A DNA stretch of 64,000 bases from Aquabacterium sp. J223 (GTDB lineage Bacteria; Pseudomonadota; Gammaproteobacteria; Burkholderiales; Burkholderiaceae_C): contig NZ_CP088297.1 of NCBI RefSeq assembly GCF_024666615.1, positions 620,001 through 684,000 of the forward strand, in the 5' to 3' direction. Made by a program: the position numbers and the translations under genes. The notes beneath the pieces are model-generated. The model did not search any database and was not told the origin of the DNA. It saw nothing but the letters and a program-made list of their open reading frames with translations. Of the stretch, positions 58,001 through 64,000 are shown piece after piece (the first letter of the stretch is position 1; every line of letters begins with the position of its first letter).

Positions 58001-58630
58001 GAAGCCCGACCACAGCCCGGCGTAGCGGCTCATCGCCCAGGCGTGCAGGCCGAGGTCGAGGATCTCCTGCACCGAGGCCGGGAAGAACACCGGGATGCCG
58101 CAGGCCTTGAACAGGTGGTCGCTCTGGTGGGCGATGGTGCTGCTCTTGGCGACGTGGTCGTCACCCGCCACCGCGATCACGCCGCCGTGGCGCGCGGTGC
58201 CGGCGTAGTTGGCGTGCTTCAGCACGTCGGCGCTGCGGTCCACGCCCGGGCCCTTGCCGTACCACAGGCCATAGACGCCGTCGTGCTTCTTCGCCTGCGG
58301 CCAGAGGTCGAGCTGCTGGCTGCCCCACACCGCGGTGGCGGCCAGCTCCTCGTTGACGCCGGGCTGGAAGACGACCTGGTGGCGCTGCAGGTGGTCCTTG
58401 GCCTGCCACAGCGCCTGGTCCAGCGTGCCCAGCGGCGAGCCGCGGTAGCCGCTGACGAAGCCGGCCGTGTCCAGCCCGGCGCGGCGGTCGCGTTCGTGCT
58501 GCAGCAGCGTCAGCCGCACCAGTGCCTGCACGCCGCTCATGAAGGCGCGGCCCTGGTCGAGCCGGTACTTGTCGTCGAGGCGGACCTCGGCGAGGGCTTT
58601 CAGCACCTCGTCGGGAAGGGGAGCGTTCAT
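55040..58630 (-). CDS. Indolepyruvate ferredoxin oxidoreductase, fused alpha-beta-gamma form
   Basis: The 1196-residue enzyme contains all parts of a 2-oxoacid:ferredoxin oxidoreductase in one chain. First are the thiamine-diphosphate alpha and beta domains (AGFVSGYRGSPLGTLDQALW, GVDRSADVLKHANYAGTARH, CPHNTSTRVPEGSRAMAGIGCHYMAL). Then comes a ferredoxin-like 4Fe-4S region (CEGCGDCSVQSNCLAVEPV and SCLHGFCPSFV). Last is the gamma domain (GVGGTGVITLGQLLGMAAHL). The family oxidises arylpyruvates from aromatic amino acids to acyl-CoA with transfer to ferredoxin. An aromatic aminotransferase is elsewhere in the window. The ATG at 58630 gives the family start MNAPLPDEVLKALAEVRLDD. Confidence 0.92.
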   Translation of the reverse strand: MNAPLPDEVLKALAEVRLDDKYRLDQGRAFMSGVQALVRLTLLQHERDRRAGLDTAGFVSGYRGSPLGTLDQALWQAKDHLQRHQVVFQPGVNEELAATAVWGSQQLDLWPQAKKHDGVYGLWYGKGPGVDRSADVLKHANYAGTARHGGVIAVAGDDHVAKSSTIAHQSDHLFKACGIPVFFPASVQEILDLGLHAWAMSRYAGLWSGFKTIQEIVESSSSVEIDPDRVRIVLPDDFPLPAGGLHIRWPDTPLEQEARLMDHKWYAALAYVRANRLNHDVVAGPADRFGLIASGKAYNDTRQALHDLGLDDAACRRIGLRLHKVAVPWPLEARTTREFAQGLQEILVVEEKRQLIEYQLKEELYNWRPDVRPNVLGKFDEPDGDHSGGEWSWGQPADHWLLRAKADLTPALIARAIARRLQRLGVPADVQARMAAHLSVLDAAARREQAVQASTAAGAGATGERAPWFCAGCPHNTSTRVPEGSRAMAGIGCHYMALWMDRQTETFSQMGGEGVAWVGQAPFTKDAHVFANLGDGTYFHSGVLAVRQAVAAGVNITYKILFNDAVAMTGGQPVDGTLRVPALIRELQAEGVTRVVLVSDRIDPWRDAGLPADVALHPREDLDAVQRTLREVPGCTVIVYEQTCATEKRRRRKRGTLADAGVRVVINEAVCEGCGDCSVQSNCLAVEPVETPLGRKRRINQSACNQDLSCLHGFCPSFVTLEGAVPRQPKAAAPASAADVDALPPLPEPTLPDAGAGWRCVVAGVGGTGVITLGQLLGMAAHLDGKAVVTQDAAGLAQKGGATWSHVQVAGAADALRTTKIDAAQADLLLACDGLVAALPVTLQALHPQRSRVVLNTHPTPTAALLQQPDWQYPAAACEQRLREAAARLWAVDAEALSVALLGDAVYANPLLLGHAWQRGLIPLSRAAIRQAMVLNGVQPQRNQAAFEWGRRAAHDPASLPRPNTGAQVIQLHRRLGIEALIDDRAQRLAAYQSAAYADTFRAFVAQVRLAEAPLGSTRLAQAVAEGLHKLMAYKDEYEVARLHADPAFAERLQREFDGGRPHWHLAPPGLARRLDAQGRPRKLRFGPWLGAVYPWLARLKVLRGTPFDPFGRTEERRTERALVGEYRAAITELLPDLRADNLALALEIARLPERIRGFGPVKARHLAEVRPRWQALMTQWRTLVRRPPAPARAQG

Positions 58631-58783
58631 GCCGGACCTCCGGTGGCGGTGGGGCCCCCGTGGCCTGCGCGGCACCGCTTGTGGCGGCAGCCTTCACGCA
58701 ACGGGGCCGGTCCAGTCTAGGAAGCAAGCGGCGTGCGGCGGGCCATCGGCTACCCTGAGGAACCGCCGTCGCCGAAGCCGATC

Positions 58784-59503
58784 GTGACGTTTCCCCGCCC
58801 GCCGTTCCCACCGCCATGGCACCGCCGCCGGCTGATCGCCTGGCTGGGCGTGGCCGGCCTGTCGCTGCCGGCGGTTGCGCAGCCCCGCCTGCCGGCGGTC
58901 AATCTGCTGCTCAGCTGGGAAGTGGTCGAAGGCCAGGCGGCCGCCGCCGGCTTGTCGACCGGTGGCGGTTGGGCGGTCTCCACCCAGGGCATGGCGGGTG
59001 CGCAGCCTGGTGCCGTGCTGCGCAGCGCGCCGACCGACCGGTCCGCCGGCGTGCAGCGGCTGCGGGTGGTGAACGGGGGTCAGGCGACCGCGCGCCTGGG
59101 CCGGCCGGTGCAGGTGGTCTGGGCCGAGGGCCTGCGCACGCCCGACGGCGACGTGGGCGTGCTGCGCCAGGCGTGGACCGAAGCGGTCACGGCGCTGACG
59201 CTGCGCCCGGTCTGGCCCGGCGGCCAGGCGCCCGTCGCCCTGTCGGTCTCGGCCGTGCTGCCGCAGGGCCGCGAGACGGGCGAGATGGCGTCGATGGCCC
59301 GCCTCGGCGGGCCCGAGCGGCGCGACCGTCCCCCGGCCCATGCCCAGGTCGAGACCCAGCTGCTGCTGCCGATGGGCGAATGGGTGACGCTGGCCGACCT
59401 CGGGCCGGCGCCGGTGCACACCGCGCCGGGCGAGTTGTCGACGCGGTCCGTCGCCCGGCGCGCCGGGCCGGTGCTGCGCGTCAAGGTCGAAGCCCAGCGC
59501 TGA
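58784..59503 (+). CDS. Secreted hypothetical protein
   Basis: The 239-residue protein starts with a GTG and a signal-like segment (WHRRRLIAWLGVAGLSLPAVAQ), followed by a beta-rich exported body (NLLLSWEVVEGQAAAAGLST, AVSTQGMAGAQPGAVLRSAP, VVNGGQATARLGRPVQVVW, VETQLLLPMGEWVTLADLG). No family is recognised; the C-terminal motif is reminiscent of secretin-like or outer-membrane-stabilising proteins but this is weak. Another GTG at 58733 is possible but would put 17 charged residues before the signal. It is divergent from the oxidoreductase gene and convergent with mltA. Confidence 0.6.
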   Translation: MTFPRPPFPPPWHRRRLIAWLGVAGLSLPAVAQPRLPAVNLLLSWEVVEGQAAAAGLSTGGGWAVSTQGMAGAQPGAVLRSAPTDRSAGVQRLRVVNGGQATARLGRPVQVVWAEGLRTPDGDVGVLRQAWTEAVTALTLRPVWPGGQAPVALSVSAVLPQGRETGEMASMARLGGPERRDRPPAHAQVETQLLLPMGEWVTLADLGPAPVHTAPGELSTRSVARRAGPVLRVKVEAQR

Positions 59504-59545
59504 AGGCGCGGGCGTCCTTCAAGCGGCCACGGCGGATCCGGCTTC

Positions 59546-59603
59546 GCCGGGCCGCTCGTGGCGCCCCCGTGGAGGAGGAGCGCCGCAGGCGCGACGGGGG
59601 TGG
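59546..59603. repeat. GC-rich palindromic intergenic repeat
   Basis: Between the convergent secreted-protein gene and mltA the sequence gccgggccgctcgtggcgcc, then a run of C and gtggaggaggagcgccgcag, then gcgacgggggtgg, matches the layout of the segment inside uup at 25020-25080: an identical ten-base start gccgggccgc, a central gcgcccc block and a final ggggg block. It may be a copy of the same element or a convergent-gene terminator. No T-tract. Confidence 0.4.
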
Positions 59604-59608
59604 TCCGT

Positions 59609-60829
59609 CTATCGCGGCCACAACGCCCACATGCGCAGCGGCTGCTTGGTCCGCCCGGCCTTGGCCTCGGCCTCGTCGCCCCAGCCCCAGAAGAAGTCGG
59701 CGCGCACCGCGCCGACGATGGCCGAGCCGGTGTCCTGCGCCATGACCAGCCGGCGCAGCGGCGTGGCCGACAGCGGTTCGGTGGCGTCGACCCAGACCGG
59801 GGTGCCGTAGGGCACGCTCTGCGGGTCCACCGCGATCGAGCGGCCCGGCGTCAGCGGCACGCCCTGCGCGCCGCGCGGGCCGATCCCGGGGTCGGGCAGC
59901 GGTTCCTCGCGGAAGAAGACGACGCGCGGGTTGGCCCACAGCATCTCCTGCACGCGCTTCGGGTTGCGCCGCGCCCAGTCGCGGATGGCGGGCCAGGAGG
60001 CCTGCTCGGCCTTCAGCTCACCCTGGTCGATGAGCCAGCGACCCACCGACTTGTAGGGCTGGTCGTTGTGGCCGGCATAGGCCACGCGCACCGTCTGCTG
60101 GCGGCCGTCGGGCTCGGTCAGCTTCAAGCGGCCGGAGCCCTGGATCTGCAGCACCAGCGCGTCCAGCGGGTCGGCCACCCAGGCGATCTCCCGGCCGCGG
60201 CTGCCGGCCTGGGCGGCGGGCAGGCTGTCCAGCTGCTGCCGGGTCCAGTAGGGCCTGCGGCTGGCCAGGTCGGCCGGCGGCATCAGCAGCGGCACCGCAT
60301 GCGTCGGCCGCGGACTGCGCACCGCTTCCACCAGCGGCTCGAAATAGCCCGTCAACAGGCCGGTGGCGGCGCTGCCGTCCATCGCCTCCAGCCGGTAGGG
60401 CTGCAGCCGCTGTTCCAGCCACAACCTCAGGAAACCATCGTCGGCCGACGGGGCCCCTGCCGCCTCGGCGCACAGGCCGGCGAACCCGGGCGCCGGGCGT
60501 TCGCAGCCGCGGCGGAAGGCCACCCACCAGTCGGCCAGGCGGTCGTCGCGCCAGCCGGGCAGCTCGTCGAAGGCGACGGGCACCCAGCGCGAGCGGCTGC
60601 GCTGCAGCGTGCCGGGCACGGGCGCGGCGGGTGCCGTGGCGACCGGCGGCACGCTGGCCGGCGCTTCCGGTGCCGGCGCGGGCGGCGGCGGCGCGGTGCC
60701 GCAGGCGGTGAGCAGCGCGGCCAGCGTGGCGACCCAGCCCCACGCCCGCCGCCGCCGGTGCCCGCTGCCTAGAATCGCCGGCCCCGAAGGTCCTGCCCCA
60801 TCCCGCCGCGCCACCACCGTCCGCACCAT
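59609..60829 (-). CDS. mltA: Membrane-bound lytic murein transglycosylase A
   Basis: The 406-residue lipoprotein cuts peptidoglycan to 1,6-anhydro products. It has a lipobox VATLAALLTAC about 45 residues in, then a Pro/Ala linker. The MltA domain follows (LLTGYFEPLVEAVRSPRPTH, WVADPLDALVLQIQGSGRL, VRVAYAGHNDQPYKSVGRWL). The C-terminal 3D domain has MAQDTGSAIVGAVRADFFWG with the conserved aspartates. The ATG at 60829 is the nearest in-frame start to the signal peptide, but the long basic N terminus (MVRTVVARRDGAGPSGPAI) suggests the real start may be internal. Its start codon overlaps in CCATGG that of the divergent small gene. Confidence 0.9.
   Translation of the reverse strand: MVRTVVARRDGAGPSGPAILGSGHRRRRAWGWVATLAALLTACGTAPPPPAPAPEAPASVPPVATAPAAPVPGTLQRSRSRWVPVAFDELPGWRDDRLADWWVAFRRGCERPAPGFAGLCAEAAGAPSADDGFLRLWLEQRLQPYRLEAMDGSAATGLLTGYFEPLVEAVRSPRPTHAVPLLMPPADLASRRPYWTRQQLDSLPAAQAGSRGREIAWVADPLDALVLQIQGSGRLKLTEPDGRQQTVRVAYAGHNDQPYKSVGRWLIDQGELKAEQASWPAIRDWARRNPKRVQEMLWANPRVVFFREEPLPDPGIGPRGAQGVPLTPGRSIAVDPQSVPYGTPVWVDATEPLSATPLRRLVMAQDTGSAIVGAVRADFFWGWGDEAEAKAGRTKQPLRMWALWPR
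60770..60775 (+). promoter_or_regulatory. TAGAAT -10 box before the tiny membrane-protein gene
   Basis: TAGAAT (tgcctagaatcgcc) is the same box as at metH, gshA, ilvE and rpe. It lies 52 bases before the ATG at 60828, inside the N-terminal coding region assumed for mltA, which supports the view that mltA starts further downstream. Confidence 0.4.
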
Positions 60830-60950
60830 GGCCCTGATTCTGCTGGAAGCCCTCGGCGCGCTGGCCCTGCTGGTGTTCATCGTCTGGTGGACGATGTTCG
60901 CCGGCCGGCGCAAGGGCGAGCGGCGCGACGACGACGCGCCGCGCGACTGA
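60828..60950 (+). CDS. Tiny single-helix membrane protein (hypothetical)
   Basis: A 40-residue protein: one hydrophobic helix (LILLEALGALALLVFIVWWT) followed by a charged cytoplasmic tail (RRKGERRDDDAPRD), which gives an inside-positive orientation. A TAGAAT box 52 bases upstream supports transcription. It is divergent from mltA and convergent with the recombinase-family gene nine bases away. I recognise no family. Such short proteins may assist membrane complexes. Confidence 0.5.
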   Translation: MALILLEALGALALLVFIVWWTMFAGRRKGERRDDDAPRD

Positions 60951-60959
60951 ACCGCCGGA

Positions 60960-63036
60960 TCAGCCGCCGGGAGGCGCCGGGTCCTTCGGCGGCCAGAGGA
61001 AGGACCACGGCCGCCGCCACAGCCGACGCCGCAAGGCGGCATTCAGCCGCAGCCGCTCGCCCACGCGGATGCCGCGCGAGCGCAGCGCCACCTTGAAGGC
61101 CAGCGCGAAGCTGACGCCGACGTTGAGCAGGCCGGTGAGCACGATGCCCAGCGCGCACCACCAGAAGCTGGCGTCCAGCAGCAGGCCGATGCCCTCGGCG
61201 CCGAGGGCCGCGGCCAGCTGGCCGGTGGACAGCGTGACGTGCCGCACCTGGATCGGCAGGCCGAAGAAGGACGCGATGGCCGGCACCAGCCCGAGCATCA
61301 GCCCCAGCGACACGTTGGCCGCCAGGCCGGAGACATTGGCCCGCGCCCAGGCCGCCCAGCGCTGCGCCCGCGCGGCGCCCAGCCGCTGCACGATGCGGGG
61401 GTGCCAGGCGATGGCGCTGTCCAGCCGGTAGAAGACGAACCAGTTCTCGACCCAGCCGGCGACCAGGCTGGCGGAGAACAGCAGCACCCCGGTGAAGGCG
61501 GCGAACAGCGGCGTCGGCCCGAGGGCGGTCAGGTCGTGCAGGATGTGCTCGGCGGTGGCCCCGCCGACCAGCGGCTCGCCCAGGGCGGCGCGCGACGCCG
61601 CCTGCACGGCCAGCACCACCGGCGCCACCAGCGCCAGGTTGCCGAGGATGCCCGCCGTCTGCGAGCGGATGAGGTTGGCGATCTCGTCGACGAAGCCGTC
61701 CGCCGCCCGCTCGTCGTCGCCCTCGCCGGCGGTGGCCGCCGCCTTCTGCACCTCGCCGAGCCGGGCCGCCATCGCCGGCGCGGTCATCGCCGGCTGCTTG
61801 GTCGCCACGGTGAAGTGCAGCAGGTGGATCAGCACGAAGCTCGCCGCGTAGTTGACGCCGGCCCACCAGCCGCCCCAGAACGCCGACAGGCCCAGCCCGC
61901 CGATGGCGAACTTGAGGAAGGTGGTGCCGGCCAGCACGGTGCCGCCGCCGGCGGCGCGGGCCAGCATGCGGCGGTACTCGGCGCGGGTGCGGGTGATGTA
62001 GCCCTCGCCGGTCTCGGCGCTGCGCTCGGCCACCTTGCGCGCGAGCAGCGAGTAGTGGCGCGCCATCAGGCTGCGCACGCCGCGGCGTTCGGCCGCGTCC
62101 TGCACCAGCGAGCGCGTCAGCCGCAGCAGCTCCGGCGCGGGGTCGGGTGCCAGCAGCGCGTCCATCAGCAGCTCGACCCGGTCGCAGCGGGCGCGCAGCT
62201 GGTCCATGCGGAAGACCAGGTCCACCGACACGCCGGCCTCGGCCAGGTGGTCGTGGATCGAGGCGGCGGCGGCGCGGCAGCGGTCGAGCAGCGCGCGCAG
62301 GTAGGGCGCCTGCGCGAGCGCGGCGTCGGCATCGCCGGCCAGCACCGCGTCGCCGAAGCGGTCGCCCACCTGTGCCAGCTGGCGGAAGGGGTCGCCGTCC
62401 AGCAGATCGGCGCTCATGCGCTGGCGCATGGCGGGTGCGAAGCCGCCGGCGCGGATCTCGCTGACCAGCACGGTCAGCGCCTCGGCCATGGCGATGCGCC
62501 AGTGGGCCGTCGGCGCGGCCTGTTCGGCGGCCAATGCGGCGGCCGGGGCGGCGGGCGCCAGCAGCGCCGCCAGCCGCGCCAGCAGCGCGGCGTCCATGCG
62601 GCCCAGCCAGTCCAGGTCCTGCGGCTCGAAGAGCAGCGGAAACAGCGCCGCCAGGTCGCGCGTGGCCGGCGTGCCGGGCAGCACCCGCTGCACCAGGCGC
62701 TGGCGCAGCTCGCTCATCAGCGCGGCGCGCGGCGCGAAGCCGAAGTCGGCGAACAGCGCCGGCGCGTCGACCTCGCGCCAGAAGGCGTGCAGCAGGCCGC
62801 GCACGCTCGCGCGGCGACTCGTTCTGCTCCAGCACGTTGAGCAGGTGCTTCAGCCGCAGCAGCGCGATCGGCGTGCCGCCGCCTTCGCGCCGCTCGCGCC
62901 ACGGTGCGGGATGGCGCAGCCACTGCGCCAGGCGCACCAGCCAGAGGTGACGTTCGGCGAGTTCGGCCCCGGGATCGGCCGCGTTGAGCAACGCGGTCAG
63001 GTCCCAGGCCGTCGTGGGACGGGCCCCGGCGACCAT
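60960..63036 (-). CDS. 'Site-specific recombinase' family polytopic membrane protein; one frameshift
   Basis: A protein of about 691 residues of the family named site-specific recombinase (Gcr-like). The label is doubtful because it has several membrane helices (VLAGTTFLKFAIGGLGL, AGILGNLALVAPVVLAVQ, PLFAAFTGVLLFSASLVAGW, ALGIVLTGLLNVGVSFALAF) and no tyrosine or serine recombinase catalytic set that I can see. The first 75 residues (MVAGARPTTAWDLTALLNAA to LLNVLEQNES) are in a different frame from the rest. Removing one C near 62808-62817 gives NESRASVRGLLHAFWREVDA. Starts ten bases after the apaG stop; likely same transcript. A position between mltA and apaG is conserved in Burkholderiales. 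Confidence 0.78.
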
Positions 63037-63045
63037 CGGCAGCGG

Positions 63046-63417
63046 TCAGTGAAGCGTCTGCCGCTGCGCCAGCAGGAACTCCGGCACCGGCGCGTCGAAG
63101 GGCCGGGCGTCCTCGGTCATGCAGAAGAAGGTGCCGCGCATGGTGCCGGTGGCGGTGGCCACGCGGGTCCAGCTGGTGTATTCGAAGCGCTCGCCGGGCT
63201 TGAGCAGCGGCTGGTGGCCGACCACCGCCAGCCCGCGCACCTCCTCGACCTTGCCGTCGGCGTCGGTGATCAGCCAGTGGCGCCCGATGAGCTGCGCCGT
63301 GGTGTCGCCGCTGTTCACGATGGTGATCGTGTAGGCGTAGGCGAAGGGCCCGCCGGCGGGGCTTTGCTCCGGCAGGAAGCGGACCTGCACGGAGACGGTG
63401 AACTCGGGTCGGGCCAT
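63046..63417 (-). CDS. apaG: ApaG protein
   Basis: The 123-residue single beta-sandwich protein matches ApaG: VSVQVRFLPEQSPAGGPFAYAYTITIVNSG, ADGKVEEVRGLAVVGHQPLL, FEYTSWTRVATATGTMRGTFF (landmarks given). ApaG has been linked to Co2+/Mg2+ efflux and to diadenosine tetraphosphate; its biochemical role is unclear. The ATG at 63417 is six bases after a TAGAAT box, so the transcript is probably leaderless. It is divergent from rpe, as in other Burkholderiales. Confidence 0.93.
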   Translation of the reverse strand: MARPEFTVSVQVRFLPEQSPAGGPFAYAYTITIVNSGDTTAQLIGRHWLITDADGKVEEVRGLAVVGHQPLLKPGERFEYTSWTRVATATGTMRGTFFCMTEDARPFDAPVPEFLLAQRQTLH

Positions 63418-63423
63418 CGGGGC

Positions 63424-63429
63424 ATTCTA
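63424..63429 (-). promoter_or_regulatory. TAGAAT -10 box of apaG
   Basis: Minus-strand TAGAAT (acctagaatgcccc) ends six bases before the apaG ATG at 63417, placing the expected transcription start at the ATG itself. No ribosome-binding site fits in the gap. Confidence 0.5.
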
Positions 63430-63462
63430 GGTAGCGCACCCGTCCGCCTTGGGGTCGCCACC

Positions 63463-63468
63463 TAGAAT
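63463..63468 (+). promoter_or_regulatory. TAGAAT -10 box of rpe
   Basis: TAGAAT (cacctagaatcc) would start transcription near 63475, about 46 bases before the rpe ATG. It is back to back with the apaG box 33 bases away. Confidence 0.5.
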
Positions 63469-63520
63469 CCTTGCCAGAAAAAGGTGGCGGGTCCGTCGCA
63501 GCCGCCGTCGCACCCTCGCC

Positions 63521-64000
63521 ATGACCACCTTCCGCATCGCCCCCAGCCTGCTCTCGGCCGACTTCGCCCGCCTCGGCGAGGAGATGAAGGCCGTCATCGC
63601 GGCCGGTGCCGACTGGATTCACTTCGACGTGATGGACAACCATTACGTGCCCAACCTGACCTTCGGGCCGATGGTGTGCCAGGCGCTGAAGCGCCATGCG
63701 GTCCGGGCCGACGGCACGCCGGTGCCGATCGACGTGCACCTGATGGTGCAGCCGGTGGACGCGCTGGCCACGGCCTTCGCCCAGGCCGGCGCCGACCTGA
63801 TCAGCTTCCACCCCGACGCCTCGACCCACGTCGACCGCACCCTGCAGCTCATCCGCGGCGCCGGCTGCAAGGCCGGCCTGGTGTTCAACCCGGCCGCGCC
63901 GCTGGACGTGCTGGAGTGGACGATCGACCAGCTCGACCTGGTGCTGATCATGAGCGTCAACCCGGGCTTCGGCGGCCAGGGGTTCATCCCCTCGGCGCTG
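63521..64000 (+). CDS. rpe: Ribulose-phosphate 3-epimerase (partial, runs off the window)
   Basis: The first 160 residues of a TIM-barrel epimerase of the pentose-phosphate and Calvin cycles. Signatures are the N-terminal [35 protein letters not shown] with metal-binding His and Asp, [13 protein letters not shown] and [17 protein letters not shown]. The metal site residues seen so far are intact. The gene continues beyond base 64000. It is divergent from apaG with two TAGAAT boxes between them. In Burkholderiales rpe is often followed by gph and trpE. Confidence 0.96.
   Translation, partial: MTTFRIAPSLLSADFARLGEEMKAVIAAGADWIHFDVMDNHYVPNLTFGPMVCQALKRHAVRADGTPVPIDVHLMVQPVDALATAFAQAGADLISFHPDASTHVDRTLQLIRGAGCKAGLVFNPAAPLDVLEWTIDQLDLVLIMSVNPGFGGQGFIPSAL

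Overview
The window is a GC-rich stretch of chromosome that fits a betaproteobacterium of the order Burkholderiales, probably the Rubrivivax/Leptothrix/Aquincola side (Sphaerotilaceae-like). Supporting signs are the gene pairings gshA-kup-gshB, TorF porin-glnK-amtB, alr-radA and apaG/rpe, a MetH split into two polypeptides, a Bug-type solute-binding protein and three PEP-CTERM proteins. The genus is an inference. I see no rRNA, tRNA, CRISPR array, IS element or prophage, and no gene-free gap longer than about 260 bases.

Layout. 1-1.7 kb: tail of an unknown gene and a secreted PAP2/vanadium-haloperoxidase-like protein fused to DUF3455. 1.7-5.4 kb: pqiABC envelope lipid-transport operon (minus). 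5.5-10.1 kb: split methionine synthase, the two halves separated by an opposing lipoprotein gene; the C-terminal half follows an S-adenosylhomocysteine riboswitch. 10.2-14.4 kb: DUF1800/DUF1501 export pair and a glycine-zipper protein. 14.4-15.9 kb: comM. 16.1-18.9 kb: nitrogen block (sigma-54 promoter, TorF porin, glnK, amtB, terminator). 19-23.3 kb: gshA-kup-gshB. 23.3-29 kb: exported nucleosidase, uup, PEP-CTERM protein behind a sigma-54-like promoter, winged-helix/TPR regulator. 29-31.9 kb: Bug protein, amidase, small ACP-like protein. 31.9-35.8 kb: minus-strand run lplT-EamA-gpx-aromatic aminotransferase. 36-40 kb: alr, arfB, lysE-type exporter, radA. 40-42 kb: PEP-CTERM protein, ilvE, zinc-finger protein. 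42.2-47.7 kb: IclR regulator plus a complete branched-chain-type ABC transporter. 47.7-49.9 kb: two tandem class A beta-lactamase-fold hydrolases. 50-55 kb: permease, PNPOx-like protein, a low-GC orphan membrane protein, and a LuxR-type regulator divergent from a PEP-CTERM gene. 55-58.6 kb: three-in-one indolepyruvate oxidoreductase. 58.8-64 kb: secreted unknown, mltA, tiny membrane protein, 'site-specific recombinase' family membrane protein, apaG, and the start of rpe.

Three themes stand out. First, six genes each carry one or two single-base frameshifts, mostly in G or C runs, and the downstream protein is otherwise intact; sequence error is more likely than decay. Second, several genes have a TAGAAT/GACAAT-type -10 box only 5-9 bases before an ATGG start, which predicts leaderless mRNAs. 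Third, surface and matrix functions are well represented: PEP-CTERM proteins, Tat- and Sec-exported proteins of unknown function, Pqi and MltA. I did not find a clear-cut new defence or biosynthetic system. The best candidates for undescribed biology are the low-GC membrane protein at 52304-52912, the LuxR/PEP-CTERM divergon at 53155-55035 and the DUF1800/DUF1501 pair.
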